Shown in pieces: positions 24,095-33,644 of a DNA stretch of 64,000 bases (the first letter of the stretch is position 1; the number at the start of each line of letters is the position of its first letter). The notes below the pieces were generated by a model. That model was not told where the DNA came from and made no database searches. It saw only the letters and a program-made list of their open reading frames with translations. Origin of the DNA: Nocardioidaceae bacterium (GTDB taxonomy: Bacteria; Actinomycetota; Actinomycetes; Propionibacteriales; Nocardioidaceae); assembly GCA_017744365.1 (NCBI GenBank), contig JAGIBL010000008.1:1-64000 (forward strand), read 5' to 3'. Position numbers and translations under genes: made by a program.

Positions 24095-25347
24095 ATCCGT
24101 CCGCCGCGAGTCCTGCCCAGCTGCAGCGCCGGACGGTGCAGACGCTGGTGGTCACCCAGGCGGTCGGCGCGCTCGGCATCACCATCGGCATCGCCACCGC
24201 CTCGCTGCTCGCCCGCAAGCTCTCCGGCTCCGACAAGCTGGCCGGGATGGCGCAGACCGCGCAGGTCCTCGGGGCCGCCCTGGCCGCGCTGCTGCTGGCC
24301 CGGATCATGTCCCGGCGCGGGCGCCGGCTCGGGCTGGTCGCCGGCTACCTGCTCGGCGCGGCCGGCTGCGGGATCGTCGTGCTGGCCGGCGTGGTCGAGT
24401 CGATGCCGCTGCTGATCCTCGGCGCGGTGCTGCTCGGCTCGACGAGCTCGGCCAACTACGCCGCCCGGTACGCCGCCACCGACCTGGCCACCGCGCAGAA
24501 CCGCGGCCGGGCGCTCTCGGTCGTGGTCTGGGCGACCACCATCGGCGCGGTGCTCGGGCCGAACCTGACCGGTCCCGCCGCCGACGCCGCCGACGTGCTC
24601 GGCATCCCGCGGCTGACCGGGCCCTTCGCGCTCGGCGCGGTGGGGATGCTCGTCGCGGCGCTCGTGGTGGGCACGCGGCTGCGGCCCGACCCGCTGCTGG
24701 TCGCACGCGAGCTGCACGCCGGGACGACGCCGACCACCGCGGTCGCCGCACCCCGCCTGGTCGACGTGCTGCGCGAGCGGCCCGTCCTGGTCGCCGCGAT
24801 CACCGGCCTGGCCGCCGCGCACGCGGTGATGATCTCGGTCATGGTGATGACGCCGCTGCACATGGAGCACGGGCACGCGACGCTGAAGATCATCGGCATC
24901 GTCATCTCGCTGCACGTGCTCGGCATGTTCGCGTTCGCGCCGCTGGTCGGGCTCGCCTCGGACCGGTTCGGCCGGGTGCCGGTGCTCGCCACCGGCGGGG
25001 TGGTGCTGCTGGTCTCGCTGCTGCTGTGCGCGATGGCGCCCGAGGGCAGCTCGCACGAGATCTTCGCCGGGCTGTTCCTGCTCGGCGTGGGCTGGTCGCT
25101 GGCCACCGTGTCCGCCTCCACGCTGGTCGCCGAGCAGGCGCCGCTGTCGGCGCTCACCACGGTCCAGGGCGGTGCGGACCTGGTGATGAACCTGGCCGCC
25201 GCGGGCGGCAGCGCGTTCTCCGGGGTGATCGTCGGGGAGCTCGGGTTCCCGGCGCTGGCCGGGTTCGCGTCGGTGTTCGCGGCCGTGGTGCTGGTGGCGG
25301 CGGTGCTGGCCGCCCAGCTCGTACGACGCCCGCCGCTGGCCGCCTGA
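24091..25347 (+). CDS. Major facilitator superfamily transporter
   Basis: A 418-residue membrane protein with 12 predicted helices. The MFS loop motif is present as MSRRGRRLGLVAG (loop 2-3) and again as GLASDRFGRVPVLATGG (loop 8-9). The last gene of the DinB-like/DUF3046/MFS operon. Likely a drug or metabolite efflux pump; the substrate is not evident. A hairpin at 25398-25437 probably ends the operon before recA. Confidence 0.88.
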   Translation: MNPSAASPAQLQRRTVQTLVVTQAVGALGITIGIATASLLARKLSGSDKLAGMAQTAQVLGAALAALLLARIMSRRGRRLGLVAGYLLGAAGCGIVVLAGVVESMPLLILGAVLLGSTSSANYAARYAATDLATAQNRGRALSVVVWATTIGAVLGPNLTGPAADAADVLGIPRLTGPFALGAVGMLVAALVVGTRLRPDPLLVARELHAGTTPTTAVAAPRLVDVLRERPVLVAAITGLAAAHAVMISVMVMTPLHMEHGHATLKIIGIVISLHVLGMFAFAPLVGLASDRFGRVPVLATGGVVLLVSLLLCAMAPEGSSHEIFAGLFLLGVGWSLATVSASTLVAEQAPLSALTTVQGGADLVMNLAAAGGSAFSGVIVGELGFPALAGFASVFAAVVLVAAVLAAQLVRRPPLAA

Positions 25348-25397
25348 ACGCGCCGTCCTCGTTTGTCCCTGGGTCGAGGGGGTATACCTGGCAGGAG

Positions 25398-25437
25398 ACG
25401 GGGCGCCCCCTCCCTCCCCCTCGAATGGGCGCCCCGT
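25398..25437 (+). terminator. Hairpin after the MFS gene
   Basis: Perfect 11-bp stem ACGGGGCGCCC / GGGCGCCCCGT with an 18-base C/T-rich loop, 50 bases after the MFS stop and upstream of the recA promoters. Confidence 0.6.
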
Positions 25438-25494
25438 CCTGGGGTCCCACCCCTCCGCAATTGCCCCGCGACACGCGGGCGGCGGTACTGTGTT

Positions 25495-25508
25495 CGAACA
25501 GATGTTCG
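25495..25508. promoter_or_regulatory. LexA (SOS) box of recA
   Basis: Palindrome CGAAC-AGAT-GTTCG, a perfect match to the Gram-positive CGAAC-N4-GTTCG box. TAGCGT at 25511-25516 follows after 2 bases and is the likely -10 of the LexA-controlled distal promoter. Confidence 0.93.
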
Positions 25509-25575
25509 GCTAGCGTTTTCTCCACAGGCGGGCTCGAGCAGCCGTTGTCCACAGGTTCGTGACGGACCTGAGCGG

Positions 25576-25598
25576 TTGTCGGTGCCGGCGCCTAGCGT
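25576..25598 (+). promoter_or_regulatory. PafBC-dependent (RecA-NDp-type) proximal promoter of recA
   Basis: TTGTCGGTG (25576-25584), 8-base spacer, TAGCGT (25593-25598): an exact fit to the mycobacterial LexA-independent recA promoter motif. Together with the SOS box it reproduces the two-promoter layout of mycobacterial recA. Confidence 0.85.
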
Positions 25599-25638
25599 CT
25601 GGCCCATCGAACTCAGGACCACGAGAAGGACGAAGAAC

Positions 25639-26680
<1,042 letters not shown>

Positions 26681-26697
<17 letters not shown>

Positions 26698-27220
26698 GCC
26701 TGACGTCGAGCAGGACCTCGGCCCCGAGGCCGACCCCGAGTCGGTCGCGCGGAAGATCCTGCTCGACCAGCTCACCGGGCGGGCCCGGAGCCGGTCCGAC
26801 CTCGCCGCCGCTCTGAGCAAGCGCAACGTGCCGCCGGACATCGCGACCCGGCTGCTCGACCGCTTCGAGGAGGTCGGCCTCGTCGACGACGCCGCCTTCG
26901 CCCGGGACTGGATCGCCCAGCGCCAGTCCGGGCGGGGGCTGGCCAAGCGGGCCCTGGCCCAGGAGCTGCGCCGCAAGGGCATCGACGAGGAGACCGCGCG
27001 TGATGCCCTCGGCGAGGTCGATACCGACGCCGAGGTCGAAGCCGCCCGGATGCTGGTGCGTCGCAAGCTCCGCTCGGTGCGCGACCTGCCCGAGGAGGTG
27101 GCCGTCCGTCGCCTGCTCGGGATGCTCGCCCGCAAGGGCCACGGAAGCGGCGTCGCCTACCGGGTGATCCGCGAGGAGCTGCAGGCCGACCTGGTGGATC
27201 CGGAGCACGCCGGCCCCTGA
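26681..27220 (+). CDS. recX: RecA regulator RecX
   Basis: A 179-residue protein that inhibits or modulates RecA filaments. It consists of repeated three-helix units ([61 protein letters not shown]), as in the RecX family. ATG 26681 overlaps the end of recA by 17 bases in another frame, giving translational coupling. Size is normal for actinobacterial RecX. Confidence 0.94.
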
Positions 27221-27223
27221 GCG

Positions 27224-27275
27224 CGAGCGGGCAGTTTGTACGCGCTGCCAGGCCCCGAGCGGGCAGTTCGTACGC
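27224..27275 (+). repeat. Two-copy 20-bp direct repeat after recX
   Basis: CGAGCGGGCAGTTTGTACGC at 27224-27243 and the same with TTC for TTT at 27256-27275, start-to-start 32 bases. It fills the gap between the convergent recX and NTF2-like genes. Confidence 0.8.
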
Positions 27276-27279
27276 TCGC

Positions 27280-27774
27280 TCAGCCGCCGAGCGCAGTCAG
27301 CATCCGCTGACCCTCGGGCGACAGCGTCCCGTGGGCATCGGCGACCCGGCTCCACTCCCGCACCATGTCGGCGAACTTCTGCGGGTTGTAGATGTCCTCC
27401 TCGCGGACGAGGTTGCCGGCGTCGTCGAAGGTCAGGATGGTGATGTTCGAGGCCTCGTGCACCGACCCGTCGCCGGGGTCGCGCATGATGTTGCGGATGT
27501 CGCAGATGACCCGGTTCGTGGGCGGGTCGAGGACGAACCAGGACGGTGGGAAGCCGACCATCTCGTTGCCGGGGTAGGTCGTCATCGTCCTCACGATCCA
27601 CTCCCGGATCTGCTCACGACCCTCGAAGTCGCCGTACGCGTGCTCGCAGTAGGTGGCGTCCTCGGTGAACAGGTCCGCGAACCGCGACCAGTCACCGCTG
27701 GCGGCGATCTCCTCGACGGCGTGCAGGTACCGGTCGAACCCAAACTGCAACACGTTCTCGTTCACGCGCGCCAT
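27280..27774 (-). CDS. SnoaL/NTF2-like protein
   Basis: A 164-residue protein with the cone-shaped NTF2-like fold pattern: an N-terminal helix (FDRYLHAVEEIAASGDWSRFADLFTEDATY), then EGREQIREWIVRTM and alternating strands ending VREEDIYNPQKFADMVREW. Many relatives are polyketide cyclases or small-molecule isomerases, but no catalytic set can be assigned here. ATG 27774 follows a GGAG 7 bases upstream; a TTG at 27777 is possible. Confidence 0.8.
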   Translation of the reverse strand: MARVNENVLQFGFDRYLHAVEEIAASGDWSRFADLFTEDATYCEHAYGDFEGREQIREWIVRTMTTYPGNEMVGFPPSWFVLDPPTNRVICDIRNIMRDPGDGSVHEASNITILTFDDAGNLVREEDIYNPQKFADMVREWSRVADAHGTLSPEGQRMLTALGG

Positions 27775-27803
27775 CAAACCACTCCGCCACGAGATGCGAT
27801 AGG

Positions 27804-27809
27804 CAGACT
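27804..27809 (+). promoter_or_regulatory. Leaderless-type -10 element
   Basis: CAGACT ends 6 bases before the ATG at 27816. Confidence 0.45.
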
Positions 27810-27815
27810 GGGGGA

Positions 27816-28517
27816 ATGGAGTTCGAGGTTCTCCGTGCCCAGGCCGAGCCGGGGGAGTCGTGGGCGGCCCTCGCCGACCGGCTCGCCCCGGAGCACACGG
27901 CCGGCCCAGTCCTGGCGGCCGACCTCTCGGGCGACCCGCTCCGGTTCCGGGTCGACCCGCAGCACAGGTTCTCGGTCCGGCCGATGACGGTCGGCGATCT
28001 CGGCGACGTGGTGCGCTGGGTCAACGAGCCGCACGTGGCCCGCTGGTGGGACGAGAACCGGACCTCCGAGCAGGTCGCGGCCTACTACGGCCCGGCGCTG
28101 CGCGGGGAGGATCCGACCCGGCTCTGGATCTGGGAGGTCAACGGCCGGTCCGTCGGGTTCGTGCAGGACTACCGGATCGGCGACCATCCCGAGTACGCGC
28201 TGCTGTGCCGGCGCCCGGACGCGGTCGGCTTCGACTATGCGATCGGTGAGCCGGCGTTCGCCGGGCGCGGTATCGGCACCAGCCTGCTCTGGGTCTTCCT
28301 GCGCGACATCGTCTGGCCGGCGTACCCGGCGGTGCGGGAGCTCTTCGCCGCGCCCGACCACCGCAACGCCGGGTCGCTGCGGGTGCTGGCCAAGCTCGGG
28401 TTCACCCAGGGGCTCTGGTTCGACGAGCCGCAGCCGGACGGGCGCGTCGACACCGTGATCGGATGCTCGCTCGATGTGGCGCAGGTCATGGGAGTCAATC
28501 AACCTACCCGGCAGTAA
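27816..28517 (+). CDS. GNAT acetyltransferase, AAC(6')/siderophore-acetylase type
   Basis: A 233-residue protein. The first 50 residues are an extra segment; the GNAT domain follows (FSVRPMTVGDLGDVVRWVNEPHVARWW). The acetyl-CoA loop is GRGIGTSLLW, and the domain ends NAGSLRVLAKLGFTQGLWFDEP. The WVNEPHVARWWDE pattern places it with the Acetyltransf_8-like proteins, which include aminoglycoside 6'-acetyltransferases and hydroxamate siderophore acetylases. Drug resistance is not shown. Confidence 0.8.
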   Translation: MEFEVLRAQAEPGESWAALADRLAPEHTAGPVLAADLSGDPLRFRVDPQHRFSVRPMTVGDLGDVVRWVNEPHVARWWDENRTSEQVAAYYGPALRGEDPTRLWIWEVNGRSVGFVQDYRIGDHPEYALLCRRPDAVGFDYAIGEPAFAGRGIGTSLLWVFLRDIVWPAYPAVRELFAAPDHRNAGSLRVLAKLGFTQGLWFDEPQPDGRVDTVIGCSLDVAQVMGVNQPTRQ

Positions 28518-28520
28518 CAT
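28515..28520 (+). promoter_or_regulatory. Leaderless-type -10 element
   Basis: TAACAT ends 6 bases before the ATG at 28527. Confidence 0.45.
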
Positions 28521-28526
28521 CGAGCC

Positions 28527-28991
28527 ATGGCCAACGTCGCAGACCTGTACAAGAAGAGCACCGCGATCCCGTTCGTCGGGGACCGGCTGTTCTCGTTCGC
28601 GTTCGCGCAGAAGGCGCCGTACTTCGCCAGCATCCGGCCACGGTTCACGGTGATCGAGCCGAACCACGCCGAACTGGTGATCCCCAAGCGCCGCGCCGTG
28701 CAGAACCACATCGGCACCGTGCACGCGATCGCGCTGTGCAACGGCCTCGAGGCCGCGATGGGCGCGCTCGCCGAGGCCACGATCCCGAGCAACAAGCGCT
28801 GGATCCCCAAGGGGATGGACATCTCCTACACCGCGAAGGCCGACTCGGACATCACCTGCATCGCCGAGACCGACGCCGCGCAGTGGACCGGCGACGACCC
28901 GGACCTGCCCGTGCGCGTGAAGGGCGTCCGCCAGGACGGCACCGTCGTGATCGAAGGCGTCATCAAGCTCTGGGTGACCGAGAAGAAGTGA
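28527..28991 (+). CDS. DUF4442-type hotdog-fold protein
   Basis: A 154-residue protein resembling DUF4442/PaaI-like hotdog thioesterases. It has the central NHIGTVHAIALCNGLEAAMGAL helix with the usual N-G-x-x-A layout, preceded by FTVIEPNHAELVIPKRR and followed by beta strands. The catalytic Asp/Glu of true thioesterases is not obvious. Single gene with its own -10 element and a terminator. Confidence 0.78.
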   Translation: MANVADLYKKSTAIPFVGDRLFSFAFAQKAPYFASIRPRFTVIEPNHAELVIPKRRAVQNHIGTVHAIALCNGLEAAMGALAEATIPSNKRWIPKGMDISYTAKADSDITCIAETDAAQWTGDDPDLPVRVKGVRQDGTVVIEGVIKLWVTEKK

Positions 28992-28995
28992 CCTA

Positions 28996-29013
28996 CGTCT
29001 CCGGGCGGAGACG
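28996..29013 (+). terminator. Terminator after the hotdog gene
   Basis: Stem CGTCTCC / GGAGACG with a GGGC loop, 4 bases after the stop codon, followed by CGCTTTCGTT. Confidence 0.6.
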
Positions 29014-29040
29014 CGCTTTCGTTCCGGGGTAGGACGCGGT

Positions 29041-29056
29041 CCGAGCACTTGCTCGG
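29041..29056. promoter_or_regulatory. Operator-like palindrome upstream of the MMPL gene
   Basis: CCGAGCACTTGCTCGG, a perfect 7-bp inverted repeat with a 2-base centre, the usual form of a TetR-family operator. GAACAT at 29058-29063 lies just behind it, 6 bases before the ATG at 29070, so a bound repressor would cover the promoter. No TetR gene is adjacent. Confidence 0.6.
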
Positions 29057-29069
29057 TGAACATCTGTAC

Positions 29070-32057
29070 ATGCACAACGCGCGGGCGGACACGAGCGCCC
29101 TGGGCCGGATGGCGGCGTTCGTCATCGCCCGGGCGCCGCTGATGATCGGCGGCTGGCTGCTGTTCGTGGTCGCGGTCAACGTGCTGGTGCCGCAGCTGGA
29201 GTCGGTGGTCGCCAAGGACAGCACGCCGTTCGTCCCGCCGAGCGCGCCGTCGCTGCGCGCGGTCAAGGCGATGGACGACACCTTCGGCAACGGCCGCAGT
29301 CGTGCGTTCCTGGCGGTGGTCGCCGAGCGCGGGAGTGGACTCACCGCGGCTGACCAGCGCTACGTCGTGGACCTGGCCGCGCGGCTGCGCCGGGACACCA
29401 GCAAGGTCGCCTACGTCCAGGACGTCAGCGAGCCGCTGCTGCGGCAGGCGCTGACCAGCAAGGACGGCAAGGCGATCTACTTCACCGTCGGCGTGCCCGG
29501 GTACACCGGAGCGCCCACCTCGGTCAGCCAGGTCGATGCCGTCCGCGAGGAGGCCGTCGCCGGCAAACCTGCCGGGCTCGACGTCAAGGTCACCGGTGCC
29601 TCGGCCACGATCACCGACATGGTCGTCGAGGTCGAGCACAGCATCCTGCTCATCACCGCGGTGACGGTGGTGCTCATCGCGATCATCCTCTTCGTCATCT
29701 ACCGCTCCCTGGTGGTCACCGCATTCGTGCTCAGCGTGATCGGCCTGGCCCTGGGCGCGGCCCGGGGCGCGACCGCGTTCCTCGGGCTGCACGTGCTCGA
29801 CGTGTCCACGTTCACCGGCTCGTTCCTCACCGGAGTGGTGCTCGGCGCGACCACCGACTACGCGATCTTCCTCATCAGCCGGTTCCAGGAGCTGCGCCGC
29901 GAGGGCGTCGAGGCCCGCGAGGCCGCGCGCATCGCCACCGCGCGGGTGGCCGCGGTGATCCTCGGCTCGGCGCTGACCGTGGTGCTCGCGACCGCGTGCC
30001 TCGGCCTCGCGCACGTCGGCCTGTTCCGTACGACGGGCCCGCCGATCGCGGTGAGCGTGCTGCTCGCTCTCGGCATCTCGCTGACCCTGACCCCGCCACT
30101 CCTCGCGATCCTCGGCGCCCGCGGGCTGCTCGAGCCGCGACCGCACCGGCCGGGCGCCGGCGGCTGGGAGCGGCTCGGGGCGCTCGTGGTGGCCAAGCCG
30201 GGCCGGGTGCTCGCTGCCGGGCTGGTGCCGCTGCTCCTGCTCGCCGCGCTGTTCCCCCTGTTCGAGCCGAGCTACGACGAGCGCCGGGTGCAGCCGGGCG
30301 ACACCGAGAGCAACGACGGCTACGCGCTCATGGACGCGCACTTCCCGGTCAACGAGTCGCTGCCCGACTTCGTGCTGGTCAGCGCCGACCACGACCTGCG
30401 CAACCAGCGCGACCTGGCCGCCCTGGAGCGGGCCGCCGACGCGGTCGCCCAGATCCCCGGCGTCGCCTCGGTGCGCGGCGTCACCCGGCCGACCGGGACC
30501 ACGATCACCCAGGCCTCGCTGGGCTACCAGGCCGGTGTGATCGGCGACCGCCTCGGCCGGGCGAGCGACCGCGTGAAGGCCGGGACGAACGCCACCGGCC
30601 GGCTCGTCGACGGCGCCGCGCAGCTGCAGGACGGCGCGGGCCGCCTGAGCGAGGGCGCCGATGCCGCGGCGGACGGAGCCGGCCGCCTGGTCGACGGCGT
30701 CAGCTCCCTCAACGACGGCCTGCAGCGGCTCGCGAGCGGCAGCGGGAAGGCCGCCGGCGGCACCAGGCAGCTGCGCGCGGCCGCGCGGACCCTCGCCGAG
30801 GGACTCGACACGGCGGTGACCCAGACCCAGGTCGCGGTCGACGGCCTCGGGCTCGCCTACGACGCGCTGCGGACCAAGAGCCTGACCTGCAGTCTCGACG
30901 TCGCCTGCAAGCGCGCTCGCGAGGGCATCCGGCAGATCTACGAAGCCGAGCGCGACCAGCTGGTGCCCGGGCTGCGCGCGGCGGCGGCGGGAGCGCGGAA
31001 GATCGCCGACGGCACCGGCGACCTCGACCAGGCCCTGGCCCGGATCAGTGCCGGGCTGGACACTGCCGAGCACGGCTCCGCGCAGCTGCTCTCCGGCCAG
31101 CGCCGGCTGCACACCAGCCTGGGCCGACTCGCCGACGGCACCGACCGGCTCGCGGACGCCAGCGGCCAGGTCGCCGGCGGCACCGGGAAGGTGGCCGGGG
31201 CGATGGGCGAGCTGCAGAACGGGCTCGCGTCTGCCGCGTCGTACCTGAGGAGCGCGTCCGCGGCCACCAAGGGTCCGCAGACCGGCGGCTTCTACCTGCC
31301 ACCGAGCGCGCTGAAGGACCCACGCTTCGCGCTCGCCAGCGGCGCCTACCTCTCGCCCGACGGCAAGGTCGCCCGGCTGATCGTGCTGGGGGAGACCAAC
31401 GCGTTCGGGCACGCCGCCGCGAAGCGGGTCGGCACCATCACCGACACCATCCGCGGCAGCCTGCACGGCAGCGGCCTGCAGGACAGTGCGGTGTCGGCGA
31501 CCGGGATGGCCGCCACCAACGCGGACATCCAGCGGCTCTCCCAGTCCGACTTCCGGCTGGTCGCCACGGTCGCCCTGGTCGCGGTCTTCCTGGTGCTGCT
31601 CCTGCTGATCCGCAGCCTGGTCGCGGCCTCGGTGCTGCTCGGCTCGGTGGTGCTCTCCTACGCGGCGACCATCGGGCTGTCCGTCCTGGTCTGGCAGATC
31701 CTGCTCGACGTGCCGCTGGAGTGGACCGTCGCCTGCATCGCCTTCGTGCTGCTGGTCGCGGTCGGGGCGGACTACAACCTGCTGCTCATCAAGCGCATCC
31801 ACGAGGAGTCCCCGGACGGCTCGCGAGCCGGGGTGGCGCGCGCGGTCACCGCGACCGGCGGCGTCATCACCGCAGCCGGCGTGATCTTCGCGGCCAGCAT
31901 GTTCGCGATGATGAGCGGCAGCGTGACCACGCTGGTCCAGCTCGGCTTCACCGTGGGCTGCGGACTGCTGCTGGACACCTTCGTGGTCAGGACCCTGGTG
32001 GTGCCGGCCTTCGCGGCCCTGGCGGGCCCGCGGCTGTGGTGGCCGTCGCGCGCGTGA
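29070..32057 (+). CDS. MMPL-family RND exporter
   Basis: A 995-residue membrane transporter. An N-terminal helix (about 16-38) and a periplasmic-type domain are followed by five helices with GATTDYAIFLISRFQELRREG, and the C-terminal half repeats this with GADYNLLLIKRIHEES. The second exported loop (about 500-735) is full of GAxxLxxGxxxLxxG heptads, as in YhgE/Pip-type proteins, forming a long helical hairpin. MMPL proteins export lipids or siderophores. ATG 29070 is preferred to a TTG at 29049, which lies inside the operator palindrome. Confidence 0.9.
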   Translation: MHNARADTSALGRMAAFVIARAPLMIGGWLLFVVAVNVLVPQLESVVAKDSTPFVPPSAPSLRAVKAMDDTFGNGRSRAFLAVVAERGSGLTAADQRYVVDLAARLRRDTSKVAYVQDVSEPLLRQALTSKDGKAIYFTVGVPGYTGAPTSVSQVDAVREEAVAGKPAGLDVKVTGASATITDMVVEVEHSILLITAVTVVLIAIILFVIYRSLVVTAFVLSVIGLALGAARGATAFLGLHVLDVSTFTGSFLTGVVLGATTDYAIFLISRFQELRREGVEAREAARIATARVAAVILGSALTVVLATACLGLAHVGLFRTTGPPIAVSVLLALGISLTLTPPLLAILGARGLLEPRPHRPGAGGWERLGALVVAKPGRVLAAGLVPLLLLAALFPLFEPSYDERRVQPGDTESNDGYALMDAHFPVNESLPDFVLVSADHDLRNQRDLAALERAADAVAQIPGVASVRGVTRPTGTTITQASLGYQAGVIGDRLGRASDRVKAGTNATGRLVDGAAQLQDGAGRLSEGADAAADGAGRLVDGVSSLNDGLQRLASGSGKAAGGTRQLRAAARTLAEGLDTAVTQTQVAVDGLGLAYDALRTKSLTCSLDVACKRAREGIRQIYEAERDQLVPGLRAAAAGARKIADGTGDLDQALARISAGLDTAEHGSAQLLSGQRRLHTSLGRLADGTDRLADASGQVAGGTGKVAGAMGELQNGLASAASYLRSASAATKGPQTGGFYLPPSALKDPRFALASGAYLSPDGKVARLIVLGETNAFGHAAAKRVGTITDTIRGSLHGSGLQDSAVSATGMAATNADIQRLSQSDFRLVATVALVAVFLVLLLLIRSLVAASVLLGSVVLSYAATIGLSVLVWQILLDVPLEWTVACIAFVLLVAVGADYNLLLIKRIHEESPDGSRAGVARAVTATGGVITAAGVIFAASMFAMMSGSVTTLVQLGFTVGCGLLLDTFVVRTLVVPAFAALAGPRLWWPSRA

Positions 32058-32058
32058 G

Positions 32059-32928
32059 TCAGCCGACCGTCGTGTGGGAGCCGTCCTCGGCACCCAGGCC
32101 CGGGGTCTCGACGGGCCGGATGCCCCGGGTGGCGAGCCGCCGCTCGAGCCAGAACGCGAGCGCGGACAGCACGCTGTTCATGGCGATGTAGATGACGGCG
32201 ATGACCAGGAACACGGTCAGGTTGTTGCCGATGAACTCGGCGATGCCGCGACCCTCACGCAGCAGCTCCTGGTAGGTGATGATGTAGCCGAGCGAGGTGT
32301 CCTTCAGCGTCACCACGCACTGGCTGATGATCGTCGGCAGCATGTAGCGCACCGCCTGGGGGGTCTGGATCATCCGCAGCACCTGTCCCTTGCGCAGGCC
32401 GATTGCGTACGCCGCCTCGACCTGCCCCTTCGGGACGGCGTTGATCCCGGCGCGAAACACCTCGGCGAGCACGGACCCGTTGTAGAACATCAGCGCCGCG
32501 ACCACGGCGATCAGGGCCTGGCGCTGGGTCTCGAGCTCGGTGTTCACGGCGAGCCAGCCGAAGAAGAAGATCATCATCAGCACGACCGGCACGGCGCGGA
32601 AGAACTCGATCACCAACCTGCTGGGCACCCGGACCCAGGCGTGGTCGGAGAGACGGCCGGCCGCGAGCAGGAAGCCGAAGAGGACCGCGAGCACGATCGA
32701 GATCGCCGCTGCCTTCAACGTGGCCACCACGCCGTCGCCGATCGCGGTGAGCACGTTGTCCTGGGACAGGTCGTCGAAGATGCGCTGGCTGAACTCCCCC
32801 TCGTCGTGCAGGCGCAGGTAGATCCAGACCAGGAAGGCGGCGATCACGAGCAGCAGCGCCGCGCCGTACAGCCGGTGCCGTGCCCGCGTGCGAGGGCCGG
32901 GCTCGTCGAACAGAACGCTGGCTGCCAT
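32059..32928 (-). CDS. gluD: Glutamate-type amino-acid ABC transporter permease (GluD)
   Basis: A 289-residue permease, last gene of gluABCD. EAA loop QVEAAYAIGLRKGQVLRMIQTPQA at about 170-193. An N-terminal cytoplasmic tail of about 18 residues precedes the first helix. ATG 32928 overlaps the gluC stop (ATGA). It ends one base from the convergent MMPL stop at 32057, leaving no room for a terminator. Confidence 0.88.
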   Translation of the reverse strand: MAASVLFDEPGPRTRARHRLYGAALLLVIAAFLVWIYLRLHDEGEFSQRIFDDLSQDNVLTAIGDGVVATLKAAAISIVLAVLFGFLLAAGRLSDHAWVRVPSRLVIEFFRAVPVVLMMIFFFGWLAVNTELETQRQALIAVVAALMFYNGSVLAEVFRAGINAVPKGQVEAAYAIGLRKGQVLRMIQTPQAVRYMLPTIISQCVVTLKDTSLGYIITYQELLREGRGIAEFIGNNLTVFLVIAVIYIAMNSVLSALAFWLERRLATRGIRPVETPGLGAEDGSHTTVG

Positions 32929-33629
32929 CAGGCGGCCGCCCTTCTCTCCAGGAGGCTTCCGACCGCGGAGATCAGGAACACCAGGATCATGTAGCCGATC
33001 GCGAAGGTGACGAAGATCTGCAGGATCTGGTCCCCGTTGTCGTTGTTCAGCTTGCGCATCTGGAACGTCGCGTCGGTGACGCCGACCCCGACCGCGACCG
33101 ACGAGTTCTTCGTCATCGCGATCATCGTGCTGGTCAGGGGCGGGATGACCGCGCGGTACGCCTGGGGGAGCACCACGAGCCGCAGCGTCTGCCCGAAGGT
33201 CATCCCGATCGACCTGGCTGCCTCGGCCTGGCCGATCGGGATCGAGTTGATGCCCGAGCGCACCGCCTCGCAGACGAACGCCGCCGTGTAGAGCCCGAGA
33301 GCACCGGTCGCGCAGAGCACGAAGAAGTTCAGGTTGAGCATCCGGTTGTGGGAGTCGATGCCGAACCAGTCGTTCAGGTTGATGTCGGGCCGCAGGCCCA
33401 GCACCGGCAGGGTGAACGTGGTGATGAGCATGATGAGCAGCAGCGGCGTGTTCCGGACCAGCCGGACGTAGACCGCCGCGACTGCCCGCCCGACGGGCAC
33501 CGGGGAGACCCGGAGCGCGCCGAGCAGGAAGCCGAGGACGAGCGCGATGACGCCCGCCAGGACGCTGATCTCGACGGTCAGCCCGAAGGCGTAGAGGACG
33601 TCACGCCAGTTGTCGCGGACGGCGTCCAA
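32928..33629 (-). CDS. gluC: Glutamate-type amino-acid ABC transporter permease (GluC)
   Basis: A 233-residue permease with the EAA loop QAEAARSIGMTFGQTLRLVVLPQA at about 136-159 and the HisM-type NTPLLLIMLI segment. The start is an unusual TTG at 33629, accepted because GGGAGG lies 9 bases upstream and the first helix follows directly. It pairs with GluD to form the pore. Confidence 0.88.
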   Translation of the reverse strand: MDAVRDNWRDVLYAFGLTVEISVLAGVIALVLGFLLGALRVSPVPVGRAVAAVYVRLVRNTPLLLIMLITTFTLPVLGLRPDINLNDWFGIDSHNRMLNLNFFVLCATGALGLYTAAFVCEAVRSGINSIPIGQAEAARSIGMTFGQTLRLVVLPQAYRAVIPPLTSTMIAMTKNSSVAVGVGVTDATFQMRKLNNDNGDQILQIFVTFAIGYMILVFLISAVGSLLERRAAA

Positions 33630-33644
33630 GCAGGCTCACCTCCC

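Noticed and set aside
27816-28517. Aminoglycoside resistance gene
   Set aside because: GNAT fold with AAC(6')-like features, but relatives include siderophore and housekeeping acetylases; no basis for a resistance call.
27774-32093. Open frame of over 1400 codons on the minus strand opposite GNAT, hotdog and MMPL genes
   Set aside because: Low-complexity His/Asp/Gly/Arg composition, no recognisable domain, fully antisense to an MMPL transporter.
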